Source: Actinomycetota bacterium
Lineage (GTDB): Bacteria; Actinomycetota; Thermoleophilia; Gaiellales; Gaiellaceae
DNA: 47,476 nucleotides
Reading direction: 5' to 3'
NCBI GenBank assembly: GCA_020029615.1
Contig: JAIBJO010000005.1
Coordinates: 1-47,476 of the forward strand
The notes under the pieces are model-generated. The model saw only the letters and a list, made by a program, of their open reading frames with translations, did not search any database and was not told the origin of the DNA. This document shows positions 16,183 through 23,831 of the stretch, piece by piece (position 1 is the first letter of the stretch; the number at the start of each line of letters is the position of its first letter). A program made the translations under genes and the position numbers.

Positions 16183-17217
16183 GTGCGCGTACGCGACCGA
16201 CTCGACGAGCTGTACGCGATCGGTGACGGCCCCGGTGCGAATCGTCCCCACCGCTCACCGGCCGAGGACGAGGCCCACGCGCTCGCGGCGGCGTGGCTCG
16301 AGGAGGCCGGGCTCGCCGTCGAGGTCGATCCGCACGGCAACCTCTTCGGACATGCCCACCGTGCAGACGCTGTGGAAAAGGTGTCAGACACCGTGTGGGT
16401 CGGCTCACACCTGGACACCGTCCCGAGAGGCGGGCGCTTCGACGGGGCGCTCGGCGTGGTCGCGGCGATCGAGGCGGTCGAGCGTGTCGGTTCCGGCTCT
16501 GTCGTCGTGTTTCGCGGAGAGGAGGTCGGGTGCATCGGGAGCCGGGCTCTCTGTGCGGGAGGGCACGGCCTTCCGGCCGCGTTCCTCGAGCTGCACATCG
16601 AGCAGGGGCCGGTGCTGGCCGAGGTAGGCGTGCCCGTCGGGGTCGTGACCGGAGTCGTCGGGTACGCGCGAGGCGAGCTCGTCCTCGAGGGTCGCGCGGG
16701 TCACGCGGGAACGACGCCGATGGTCGGTCGCGAGGACGCGCTCGTCGCGGCCTCGTACGAGATCCAGCGCATCCGGGACGCGGCGCTGACGATTCCGGAC
16801 GCTGTCGCGACCGTCGGCCAGGTCGACGTCGAGCCCGGGGGGGCCAACGTCATCCCGTCGCGCGTTCGGCTGAGTCTCGACGTGCGCGCACCCGACGCCG
16901 AGCGCCTCGACGCGCTCGTCGCCGCCATCGGGTTCGAGCCCGGCTACCGCGTCGAGCCGGTGCAGTTCGCAGGCTCGGCACGCGAGGCCCTACGGGCGGC
17001 AGTCGAAGGTTGCGGGCTCCCAGTGGTCGAGCTTCCGTCGGGCGCCGGGCACGACGCCGGCATCCTCGCGAGCGCCGGAGTCGACGCCGCGATGCTCTTC
17101 GTCAGGAGCCTGAACGACGGCGTGAGTCACTCCCCCGACGAGCTCTCGTCCGACGACGACGTCGCGACCGCCGTGCACGTCCTCGCGGACGCGCTCGATC
17201 GCCTCACGACGCGCTGA
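16183..17217 (+). CDS. M20 family amidase: N-carbamoyl amino acid hydrolase / allantoate amidohydrolase type
   Basis: The protein has 344 aa from GTG 16183. The dinuclear metal site is visible as GSHLDTVPRGGRFDGALGV, FRGEEVG, LHIEQGP and the terminal GVSHSPDE. The dimerisation domain carries GRAGHAGTTPMVGREDAL. This pattern is that of the hydantoinase/carbamoylase family, including allantoate amidohydrolase AllC. It is shorter than the usual 400 or so residues. The adjacent purine cluster makes an allantoate or ureide substrate plausible. Its 3' end overlaps the convergent DUF3830 gene by 14 bases. Confidence 0.82.
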   Translation: MRVRDRLDELYAIGDGPGANRPHRSPAEDEAHALAAAWLEEAGLAVEVDPHGNLFGHAHRADAVEKVSDTVWVGSHLDTVPRGGRFDGALGVVAAIEAVERVGSGSVVVFRGEEVGCIGSRALCAGGHGLPAAFLELHIEQGPVLAEVGVPVGVVTGVVGYARGELVLEGRAGHAGTTPMVGREDALVAASYEIQRIRDAALTIPDAVATVGQVDVEPGGANVIPSRVRLSLDVRAPDAERLDALVAAIGFEPGYRVEPVQFAGSAREALRAAVEGCGLPVVELPSGAGHDAGILASAGVDAAMLFVRSLNDGVSHSPDELSSDDDVATAVHVLADALDRLTTR

Positions 17218-17611
17218 ACGAGATGTCCTGGGCGCCGTCCCAGAGCATCCGACGTCCGAGCTCGCGCAGGTTCTCGTTTCCGGTGACGATCGATGCGAAA
17301 TGGTTTCCTGCAAGCGCGCCCGCCTTGCTCGCGAACGCGACGTATCCGTACGCGAGCAGGAGCTCCGTCTCGCTCACGCCACCCGGGTAGAAGATCAGCT
17401 CGCCCGGGCTGGGGTAGCGCGTTGCGTTCTCCGCACCGATCCCGACGTCGAGGTCGCCCATAGGGATCCACCCCCCCTCGCCCGACCAGCGAACGTGGAT
17501 GATCCTCGAGTCGAGCGGGAGCATCCGCCGAAACGCCGCGACCGTCGTCGGTGCGGCCTCGTCCTCGAACCGCGCCTGGAACGAGAAGCCTCCGGCGGTG
17601 ATCTCGAGCAC
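17204..17611 (-). CDS. DUF3830 family protein (cyclophilin-like fold)
   Basis: This 135-aa protein reads GGFSFQARFEDEAAPTTVAAFRRMLPLDSRIIHVRWSGEGGWIP, then GELIFYPGGVSETELLLAYG. That matches DUF3830, a cyclophilin-like beta-barrel family often found beside amidohydrolases and nucleobase catabolism genes. No catalytic role is established. GTG 17611 lies 9 bases after the puuD stop on the same strand, so it could be the last gene of the purine operon. Confidence 0.8.
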   Translation of the reverse strand: MLEITAGGFSFQARFEDEAAPTTVAAFRRMLPLDSRIIHVRWSGEGGWIPMGDLDVGIGAENATRYPSPGELIFYPGGVSETELLLAYGYVAFASKAGALAGNHFASIVTGNENLRELGRRMLWDGAQDISFSAS

Positions 17612-17620
17612 CCGCTGACC

Positions 17621-18784
17621 CTACCCCCTCTGCGAGATCCAGGCCGCGAGGAGCTCCCGCTCTTCGTCCGTGATTCCGGTGGCATTGCCCGGAGGCATCG
17701 CGCGCGTGACCACCGCTTGCTGCTCGATTGCACCTGCCCACGCCTCGACTTGCCTGCGCGTCTCGAACCTGATCCCGAGAGGCGCCGAGGTGCCCGAGTG
17801 GCAGGGTGCGCAGCGCGCGGCGATGACGCTCTGCACCTCAGCGAACGTCACGGGCTCCGTCTGCGCCGGCGCGGACGAGTCAGGCTCGAGCCAGATCGCG
17901 AGCGCGACGACGCTCACGACCGCGACAGCCGGGATCCACCACACGGGCCGGCCCGCATGCCAGTTGCTGAAAAAGACGCGGATGAGCGCCGTCAGCACCG
18001 CGACGAGCACGAACACGAGCCATGCATCGTCTGCGCCGAAGACGAACGCGAAGTGCCCGATGAGCATCGTGAACAGCACCGGGAGCGTCAGGTAGTTGTT
18101 GTGGACGGAGCGGTTCTTGGCCTCGAGGAGCGGCGCCGGGTCGGGCTCGCGCTTCTCCTCCATCGCCCGCACGAGCTTGCGGTGTGCGGGGATGATCACG
18201 AAGAGGACGTTCGCGACCATGATCGTGCCGAGCATCACGCCGACCTGGAGGTAGGCCGCGCGGGCGGAGAACAACTCGCCCGCGCCCCAGGCGGCGAGCG
18301 CGACCAACGCGACTCCCACAATCGCGAGCGCGGCCTGGCTGCGCCGGCCGACCGTCCTGCAGAGTGCGTCGTACGCGAGCCAGGCCAGCGCGATCCCACC
18401 GATGCTCAGTGCGATTGCTTCCCACGCCTCGAGCGGGGCGACCTGCGGATCCACGAGCCTGAGGTCCGCGTCGACGTAGTAGAGGACGACGAGGAGCGCG
18501 AAGCCCGAGAGCCACGTCGTATACGCCTCCCACTTGAACCAGTGGAGCGGCTCGGGCATCTCGGCGGGCGCCAGGCGGTACTTCTGGGAGTGGTAGAGAC
18601 CGCCGCCATGAACCGCCCAGAATTCTCCGGCGACGCCGGAGGCGGCATCCTCGGTGCGCTTCGGTGCTCGGAGCGCGAGATCGAGTCGCACGAAGTAGAA
18701 CGACGCGCCGATCCATGCGATCCCCGCGATCACGTGCAGCATCCGGATGCAGATGTCGAGGACGTCCCTCAGGTACGGGTCCAT
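17621..18784 (-). CDS. puuD: Urate hydroxylase PuuD, membrane urate oxidase with cytochrome c domain
   Basis: This 387-aa protein has an N-terminal membrane domain of about eight helices with conserved histidines (IRMLHVIAGIAWIGASFYF, HGGGLYHSQKYRLAP, HWFKWEAYTTW, NVLFVIIPAHRKLVRAM, RSVHNNYLTLPVLF). A C-terminal cytochrome c domain carries CAPCH at residues 325-329 and the axial Met363 in RAMPPGN. PuuD-type enzymes oxidise urate to 5-hydroxyisourate, passing electrons to the respiratory chain instead of making peroxide. It overlaps uraD by 16 bases. Confidence 0.9.
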   Translation of the reverse strand: MDPYLRDVLDICIRMLHVIAGIAWIGASFYFVRLDLALRAPKRTEDAASGVAGEFWAVHGGGLYHSQKYRLAPAEMPEPLHWFKWEAYTTWLSGFALLVVLYYVDADLRLVDPQVAPLEAWEAIALSIGGIALAWLAYDALCRTVGRRSQAALAIVGVALVALAAWGAGELFSARAAYLQVGVMLGTIMVANVLFVIIPAHRKLVRAMEEKREPDPAPLLEAKNRSVHNNYLTLPVLFTMLIGHFAFVFGADDAWLVFVLVAVLTALIRVFFSNWHAGRPVWWIPAVAVVSVVALAIWLEPDSSAPAQTEPVTFAEVQSVIAARCAPCHSGTSAPLGIRFETRRQVEAWAGAIEQQAVVTRAMPPGNATGITDEERELLAAWISQRG

Positions 18785-19209
18785 CGATCCCTCGCGATCG
18801 CGACGAGCTCTCGGCAGGCCGTGTCGAGCTCCTCGTCGCGCGTCCGTTCGATCCGCTTGCGCAGGAGCTCAAGCACCTCGGCCTTCGGGCGCCCGTTCAC
18901 GAAGACCACGAACCGGAAGCCGAACCGCTGCTCGTACTCCGCGTTGAGCCGGGCGAGCTCCTCGAGTACCTCCGGATCGGCATCGGCCCCTTGCTCTGCG
19001 GCCGATCGCGTCGAGAGCCCGGCTTGCTGCCCGATCACGGGATGTGCAGCAAGCGCCTCGACCTTGTCCTCGTGACACAGTGTCACAAGGACGTCTTCGG
19101 CGCGACCCAGTGGATCGTCGAACTCGGCGAGCCGCTCGACCAGTCGGGTGCGTCCCTCGAAGAGCTCGCCGAGCTCCTCGACGCTCAGCTTCCGCGGTAG
19201 CTCGCGCAC
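18769..19209 (-). CDS. uraD: OHCU decarboxylase UraD
   Basis: From GTG 19209 the product is 146 aa. The frame is open further upstream but there runs over the uraH gene. His56 in AAHPVIG is the catalytic histidine of 2-oxo-4-hydroxy-4-carboxy-5-ureidoimidazoline decarboxylase. ELARLNAEYEQRFGFRFVVFVNGRPKAEVLELLRKRI is the family core. The enzyme converts OHCU to S-allantoin. It is slightly shorter than typical at the N-terminus. The start lies within the end of uraH (25-base overlap), so translation is coupled. Confidence 0.88.
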   Translation of the reverse strand: MRELPRKLSVEELGELFEGRTRLVERLAEFDDPLGRAEDVLVTLCHEDKVEALAAHPVIGQQAGLSTRSAAEQGADADPEVLEELARLNAEYEQRFGFRFVVFVNGRPKAEVLELLRKRIERTRDEELDTACRELVAIARDRWTRT

Positions 19210-19478
19210 CCGTACGGCGAGACGAGGAGCGGGACGTGGTGGTGGCCTTCGGTGAGCTCCACCTCTAGCTCGACGCGGGTGAAGAACGCCGAGGGAGGCC
19301 AGAACATGAGCTCGTAGCGCCCGGGCTCGAGGTCGCGGGCCAACTCTGCGATCCTCCCATGGGCATCGGTCATGCCCGATGCAATTACCACCCGTTGCCG
19401 GGCGAGCTCCACCCTTACACCCGCGGCCGGTCTTCCCGCCGCCGTGTCGAGCACGTGGGTCGAGACGGAAACGGTCAT
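19185..19478 (-). CDS. uraH: 5-hydroxyisourate hydrolase (transthyretin-like)
   Basis: This 97-aa protein has the family N-terminus VSTHVLDTAAGRPAAGV, the FFTRVELEVELTEGHHHVPLLVSPYG segment, and the C-terminal YRGS tetrapeptide that forms the active site. It hydrolyses 5-hydroxyisourate, the PuuD product, to OHCU, which UraD then uses. The ATG at 19478 overlaps the stop of the upstream deaminase gene by 4 bases. Confidence 0.92.
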   Translation of the reverse strand: MTVSVSTHVLDTAAGRPAAGVRVELARQRVVIASGMTDAHGRIAELARDLEPGRYELMFWPPSAFFTRVELEVELTEGHHHVPLLVSPYGCASYRGS

Positions 19479-20809
19479 GCGGCGAATCTTCGCGCCTGTG
19501 CCCGATGGGCGCTCGCGATCTCACCCTCGTCGGCGTTGACGAGCGTGCCGTCGCGTACCACCTCTTCGCCCTCGACGACCAGCCGGTCTACGCGGTGGGG
19601 TGCCGAGAAGACGAGGCCGGCGACGGGGTCGTCGGCACCGCACAGCTCGAGGCCGTCGGTTCGCCAGACGGCAAAGTCCGCGCGCTTGCCGGGCTCGAGG
19701 GAGCCGATGTCCTCCCGGCCGAGCACCGTCGCGCCTCCTCGCGTGCCCAGCAGCAGCGCCTCGCGCGCCGTCATCGCCCGGGGCCCGTCGCGACCGCGCG
19801 CGAGCAGCAGCGCCTGCTTGACCTCGTTCAGCAGGTCGCCGCGCTCGTTGGACGCGGAACCGTCGACACCGAGGCCGACACGGATATCCGCGTCCAGGTA
19901 CCCGCGCACGGGTGCGATGCCCGCGCCGAGTCGGAGGTTCGAGGTGGGGCAATGCGCGACGCCCGTCTTCGAGGCCGCGAAGTCGGCTGTGTCACCGGCC
20001 GAGAGGTGCACGCAGTGCGCACACCACACGTCCGGCCCGAGCCAGTCGAGGTCCGTGAGGTACTCGACCGGTGTGCAGCCGTAGAGCTCCATGCAGTACG
20101 CGCCTTCCTCCACGGTCTCGGCGAGGTGTGTGTGGAGCATGAGGCCGAGTCGGCGAGCGAGCGTCGCAGACTCCGTCATGAGCTTCTTCGTCACCGAGAA
20201 CGGTGAGCAAGGCGCGACCGCGATCTGGACGCGTGCCCCGGAGCCCGGCTCGTGCAGCTCTGCGACGAGCCGCTCGGTGTCCTCGAGCACGGCGTCGATG
20301 TCCTCGACGAGCTCGTCGGGCGGGAGCCCGCCGTCGGAGACGCCGAGGTCCATCGAGCCGCGTGACGCGACGATGCGGACGCCGATCTCCCGTGCCGCCT
20401 GCACCTCCGCCTCGATCAGGCCGGTGCGCCCGTGTGGGAAGACGTAGTGGTGGTCGAACACGGTCGTGCAGCCCGAGAGGGCGAGCTCGGCCAGGCCGGT
20501 GCGCGCGGCGGCGTACTCGGCCTCGGCGTCGATCCGCGCCCAGACCGGATAGAGCTCGCGGAGCCAGGTGAAGAGGTCGGCCTCCTGCGCTCTCGCGCGC
20601 GTGAGCGTCTGGTACAGGTGGTGGTGCGCGTTGACGAGGCCGGGCGTCACCACCGTGCCGCTCAGGTCGACTCGCTCGGTCGCCTCGGGCTCCGCACCGG
20701 CTCCGGTTGCGACGACGACGCCGTCCTCGACGAGCAGCCAGCCGGATTCGTGCTCGGTCCCCGCGTCGTCGCAGGTGACGACCCTCGAGGACGTGTACAG
20801 CGTGGTCAT
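19475..20809 (-). CDS. Amidohydrolase family deaminase, 8-oxoguanine deaminase-like
   Basis: The protein has 444 aa from ATG 20809 (MTTLYTSSRVVTCDD). Metal-binding motifs are VNAHHHLYQTLTRA, MLHTHLAET, AHCVHLSAGD and GLGVDGSASNERGDLL. The sequence fits the TrzN/AtzB/8-oxoguanine deaminase branch. 8-oxoguanine deaminase makes urate directly, which suits its place beside puuD and uraH. Guanine deaminase is an alternative. Starts and stops overlap by ATGA with ade upstream and uraH downstream. Confidence 0.88.
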   Translation of the reverse strand: MTTLYTSSRVVTCDDAGTEHESGWLLVEDGVVVATGAGAEPEATERVDLSGTVVTPGLVNAHHHLYQTLTRARAQEADLFTWLRELYPVWARIDAEAEYAAARTGLAELALSGCTTVFDHHYVFPHGRTGLIEAEVQAAREIGVRIVASRGSMDLGVSDGGLPPDELVEDIDAVLEDTERLVAELHEPGSGARVQIAVAPCSPFSVTKKLMTESATLARRLGLMLHTHLAETVEEGAYCMELYGCTPVEYLTDLDWLGPDVWCAHCVHLSAGDTADFAASKTGVAHCPTSNLRLGAGIAPVRGYLDADIRVGLGVDGSASNERGDLLNEVKQALLLARGRDGPRAMTAREALLLGTRGGATVLGREDIGSLEPGKRADFAVWRTDGLELCGADDPVAGLVFSAPHRVDRLVVEGEEVVRDGTLVNADEGEIASAHRAQARRFAA

Positions 20810-22521
20810 TCCGTGCCGAGCACCGTGTCGGACACCGCGAGCGGCACGATCTCGAAGCGGTCCACGTCGACGAGCCCGCGGTCCGTGATCTTCAGGTGCG
20901 GGATGACCGAGAGCGCGAGGAACGCCAGGGTCAGGAACGGCGTCGCGCCCGTCCAGCCGAGCCCGCGTGCGGCATCGTTGCAGGTGCGGCTTTGCACGAT
21001 CACGTCGGCGAGCGGCGCATCCGAGAGCAGCCCGGCGATCGGAAGCGGGCACTCGGCGAGGACGCTCAGTCCGTCCACGACCACGATCCCACCCCCGAGC
21101 TCGGCCAACCGCTCGACCGCGAAGGCCATGTCACGGTCGTTCATGCCGACGACGACGAGGTTGTGAGCGTCGTGGGCGACGCTCGAGGCGAGCGTGCCTC
21201 GCTGCAGTCCCGAGCCCGAGACCAGCCCGAGCCCGACCCGGCCGGTCGCCAGGTGGCGTTCGACGACGGCGATCTTCGCGAGGCCGTGCTGCGCGCTCGC
21301 GACCGCGTGGCCGCCCTCGACGAGGGGCTTGCACACGATCGATTCCGTCACGACCTGATCCTCGATCAGCCCGATCGCCCGGGCTTCGCCACCGCTCCAC
21401 GAGATCGCGAAGTCCGCGGGATCGAGGCGGCCGATCCGCACGGACTGCCGCACCCAGTCGGGAATCTCGACTTTGGGCACGTCCTCGATCGGACGCCCCC
21501 GCTTGAGCACGGTCTCGGGCTCGAAGCTTTCGAGATCGGGCAGGACGAGCAGGTCCGCGAAGTACCCGGGCGCGATCGCCCCGTGCCTCCGGAGGCCGTG
21601 CCAGAGCGCCGGATGGAAGGACGCCATCAGGACCGCGTCGGCCGGCGCGACTCCGCAGGCGACGGCCTCGCGCACCATGCCGTTGATGTGCCCTGTGTCC
21701 GCTATGTCCTCCGGGTCGCGGTCGTCCGTGCAGAAGGCGATCCGGTCCGGCCCGTACTCCTCCACGAGTGGCAGCAGAGCCCGGAGGTTGCGTGCCATCG
21801 AGGCCTCACGGATGAGGAGCCACATTCCGGCACGCAGGCGCTCACGCCCCTCCTCGACGGTCAGCGCCTCGTGATCGGAGGAGATCCCCGCCGCCGCGTA
21901 CGCCTGCAGATCCCGTCCGAGAACCCCGGGAGCATGGCCGTCCACGTGTCCCGCGTTGTCGAGCCCGAGCTTCTCGAGCTCGTGCGCCGAGCCTGCGATG
22001 ACCCCGGGGAAGTTCATCATCTCCGCGAGCCCGAGCACGCGCCGCCGGCGCATGAGCGACTCGAGGTCACCCGAGGTCAGCGCCCGACGGGGCGACTCGA
22101 ACGTCGATGCCGGCACGCACGACGGTGCCATGAAGAAGACGTCGAGCTGAAGCCCCGAGGAGGCGTCGAGGAGCCAGTGCACGCCGTCGACGCCGAGTAC
22201 GTTCGCAATCTCGTGGGGGTCGGCCACGACGGCCGTCGTGCCGAGCGGAAGGACGAGCCGCGCGAACTCGTCGACCATGAGCTTCACGGACTCGAGGTGC
22301 ATGTGTGCGTCGATGAATCCCGGCACGACGAAGCGACCCGATGCGTCGAGCGCGTCGCGGCCCTCGTAACTGCCCAGCCCGGCGACGACGCCGTCCACCA
22401 CCGCGATGTCGACCTCGAGCCATTCCTTCGTGAAGACGGAGAGCACGTGCCCGCCTCGAACGACGAGGTCGGCGGGCTCGTCCCCCCGTGCTACCGCTAG
22501 GCGCCGCTGCAGGTGCTCCAT
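20806..22521 (-). CDS. ade: Adenine deaminase
   Basis: This 571-aa protein shows the Ade signature FVVPGFIDAHMHLESVKLMVDEFARLVLPLGTTAVVADPHEIANVLG. FCTDDRDPEDIADTGHINGMVREAV and a C-terminal domain with VAHDAHNLVVVGMNDRDM follow. It deaminates adenine to hypoxanthine with a dinuclear metal centre, feeding xanthine dehydrogenase. It is the first gene of the minus-strand purine operon and diverges from the BMP transporter, with a perfect palindrome between them. Confidence 0.95.
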   Translation of the reverse strand: MEHLQRRLAVARGDEPADLVVRGGHVLSVFTKEWLEVDIAVVDGVVAGLGSYEGRDALDASGRFVVPGFIDAHMHLESVKLMVDEFARLVLPLGTTAVVADPHEIANVLGVDGVHWLLDASSGLQLDVFFMAPSCVPASTFESPRRALTSGDLESLMRRRRVLGLAEMMNFPGVIAGSAHELEKLGLDNAGHVDGHAPGVLGRDLQAYAAAGISSDHEALTVEEGRERLRAGMWLLIREASMARNLRALLPLVEEYGPDRIAFCTDDRDPEDIADTGHINGMVREAVACGVAPADAVLMASFHPALWHGLRRHGAIAPGYFADLLVLPDLESFEPETVLKRGRPIEDVPKVEIPDWVRQSVRIGRLDPADFAISWSGGEARAIGLIEDQVVTESIVCKPLVEGGHAVASAQHGLAKIAVVERHLATGRVGLGLVSGSGLQRGTLASSVAHDAHNLVVVGMNDRDMAFAVERLAELGGGIVVVDGLSVLAECPLPIAGLLSDAPLADVIVQSRTCNDAARGLGWTGATPFLTLAFLALSVIPHLKITDRGLVDVDRFEIVPLAVSDTVLGTE

Positions 22522-22556
22522 GGTTGGTGGAGCGTAATACGATCCCGCGCTCCTCT

Positions 22557-22583
22557 AGCGCTGCGCGCTCTGCGCGCAGCGCT
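22557..22583. promoter_or_regulatory. Perfect inverted repeat in the divergent ade / BMP transporter promoter region
   Basis: AGCGCTGCGCGC and its exact complement flank a TCT loop (12-3-12). The element lies between ade (start 22521) and the BMP gene (start 22630). A TATAGT at 22588-22593, 4 bases past it, could be the -10 of the transporter promoter, which would put the palindrome over the -35 region. It is probably an operator for a purine-responsive regulator; a hairpin in the leader is the alternative. Confidence 0.55.
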
Positions 22584-22629
22584 GTCGTATAGTCGCCCGG
22601 TCAGTCGGCAGGCCGGACAGGAGGAGCAG

Positions 22630-23748
22630 ATGAGAAGGAAGTTCGTACTCGGCGGGTTCTTGCTCGTGCTCGCCGTGGCAGCGCTTGCGCTCGCGGGCGG
22701 CAGCGCGGCGCGATCCGAGCAGGAGCCCTTCAAGGTGGCGTTCATCTACCCGGGGCCACACGACGACGGCGGTTGGTCGCAGGCGCACGACAAGGGTCGC
22801 CTCGCCATCGAGAATGCGCTCGGCTCGAAGGTCGAGACCACCTACAAGGAGAACATCTTCTCGAGCGCTCAGGTTCCGCAGGTGGTTGCGAGTCTCGCTC
22901 GGGACGGCTACGACATGATCTTCGGCTGCTCGTTCGGGTTCTTCGAGCTCGGTGTGAACGGTCAGCTGTACAAGAAGTACCCGGACATCTACTTCGAGCA
23001 GGCGACGGGTACGCAGGTCAAGAAGAACCAGTCGGAGTACTTCGGCGCAGGTGAGGACACGATCTATCTCTCCGGGATGGCCGCGGGCGCCGCGTCGAAG
23101 AAGGGGCCTATCGGCTACATCGTCCCCTTCGGCATCCCCGAGGTCATCCGCCACGCCAACGCGTTCCTGCTCGGCGCACAAGCGACCCATCCAGGGGCGA
23201 GAGTGAAGCTGCTCTGGACGAACGCGTGGGTCTCGGTCCCGAAGGAGACTGCCGCGGCCAAGAGCCTCATCGCTGCGGGAGTCGACGTGCTCGGGCAAAA
23301 CGTGGACACTCCGGCGGCGGGCGCCGTCGCCGAGGACAAGGGCATCCCTTGGGTCGGCTACGACTCCGACGCCCGGAAGATCGCACCGAAGCAGTGGCTG
23401 ACGGCTGCGACCTACAACTGGGGGCCGTACTACGTGAAGCGGGTCAAGGCCGCGATGAACGGAACGTGGAAGCCCGGCTTCTACTACGGGACGATCAAGG
23501 ACGGGTTCACCGACATCGCTCCGTACGGCCCGAAGGTCAGCGCGAAGACGAAGGCGGCCATCGCGGCGAAGAAGAAGGCGATCGTGGCAGGCAAGTTCAA
23601 CGTCTTCACCGGACCGCTGTACGACCAGGCGGGCAAGCTGCGGGTGCCGAAGGGGAAGACGCTCAAGGTCCTCCCGGACCTCTACGAGATGGACTGGCTT
23701 GCGAAGGGCATGATCGGGAAGGTCTCGACAGTCAAGCCTCCGAGCTAG
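22630..23748 (+). CDS. BMP family ABC transporter substrate-binding protein (nucleoside/purine)
   Basis: ATG 22630 follows AGGAGGAGC closely, an excellent ribosome binding site. The 372-aa product has a Sec signal peptide (MRRKFVLGGFLLVLAVAALALAGG, no lipobox cysteine). The BMP/Med fold follows: FIYPGPHDDGGWSQAHDKGR, YDMIFGCSFGFFELG, GPIGYIVPFGIPEV and IPWVGYDSDARK. BMP proteins bind nucleosides or related purines. Upstream neighbours degrade purines and downstream genes encode the ATPase, permeases and xanthine dehydrogenase. Confidence 0.92.
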   Translation: MRRKFVLGGFLLVLAVAALALAGGSAARSEQEPFKVAFIYPGPHDDGGWSQAHDKGRLAIENALGSKVETTYKENIFSSAQVPQVVASLARDGYDMIFGCSFGFFELGVNGQLYKKYPDIYFEQATGTQVKKNQSEYFGAGEDTIYLSGMAAGAASKKGPIGYIVPFGIPEVIRHANAFLLGAQATHPGARVKLLWTNAWVSVPKETAAAKSLIAAGVDVLGQNVDTPAAGAVAEDKGIPWVGYDSDARKIAPKQWLTAATYNWGPYYVKRVKAAMNGTWKPGFYYGTIKDGFTDIAPYGPKVSAKTKAAIAAKKKAIVAGKFNVFTGPLYDQAGKLRVPKGKTLKVLPDLYEMDWLAKGMIGKVSTVKPPS

Positions 23749-23785
23749 CCGCGTTGGGGGGAATCCCCGGCAGCGCTCGGGAAGT

Positions 23786-23814
23786 GAGAGGCGCCGGCTC
23801 GTCCGGCGCCTCTC
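23786..23814 (+). terminator. Intercistronic stem-loop after the binding-protein gene
   Basis: GAGAGGCGCCGG and its exact complement enclose a CTCGT loop (12-bp stem). It lies in the 83-base gap between the binding-protein gene and the ATPase gene. There is no T tract. Such elements commonly stabilise the upstream message and lower downstream expression in ABC operons. Confidence 0.55.
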
Positions 23815-23831
23815 GGCCTCCGGCGGTGCGC

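Noticed and set aside
17300-19075. Long plus-strand open frame of 591 codons opposite puuD and uraD
   Set aside because: It is an antisense shadow of high-GC coding sequence, rich in Arg/Asp/His with no domain, while the minus strand reads as PuuD and UraD with catalytic motifs.
20896-22500. Plus-strand open frame of 534 codons opposite ade
   Set aside because: It mirrors the adenine deaminase gene; composition is unprotein-like and there is no start context.
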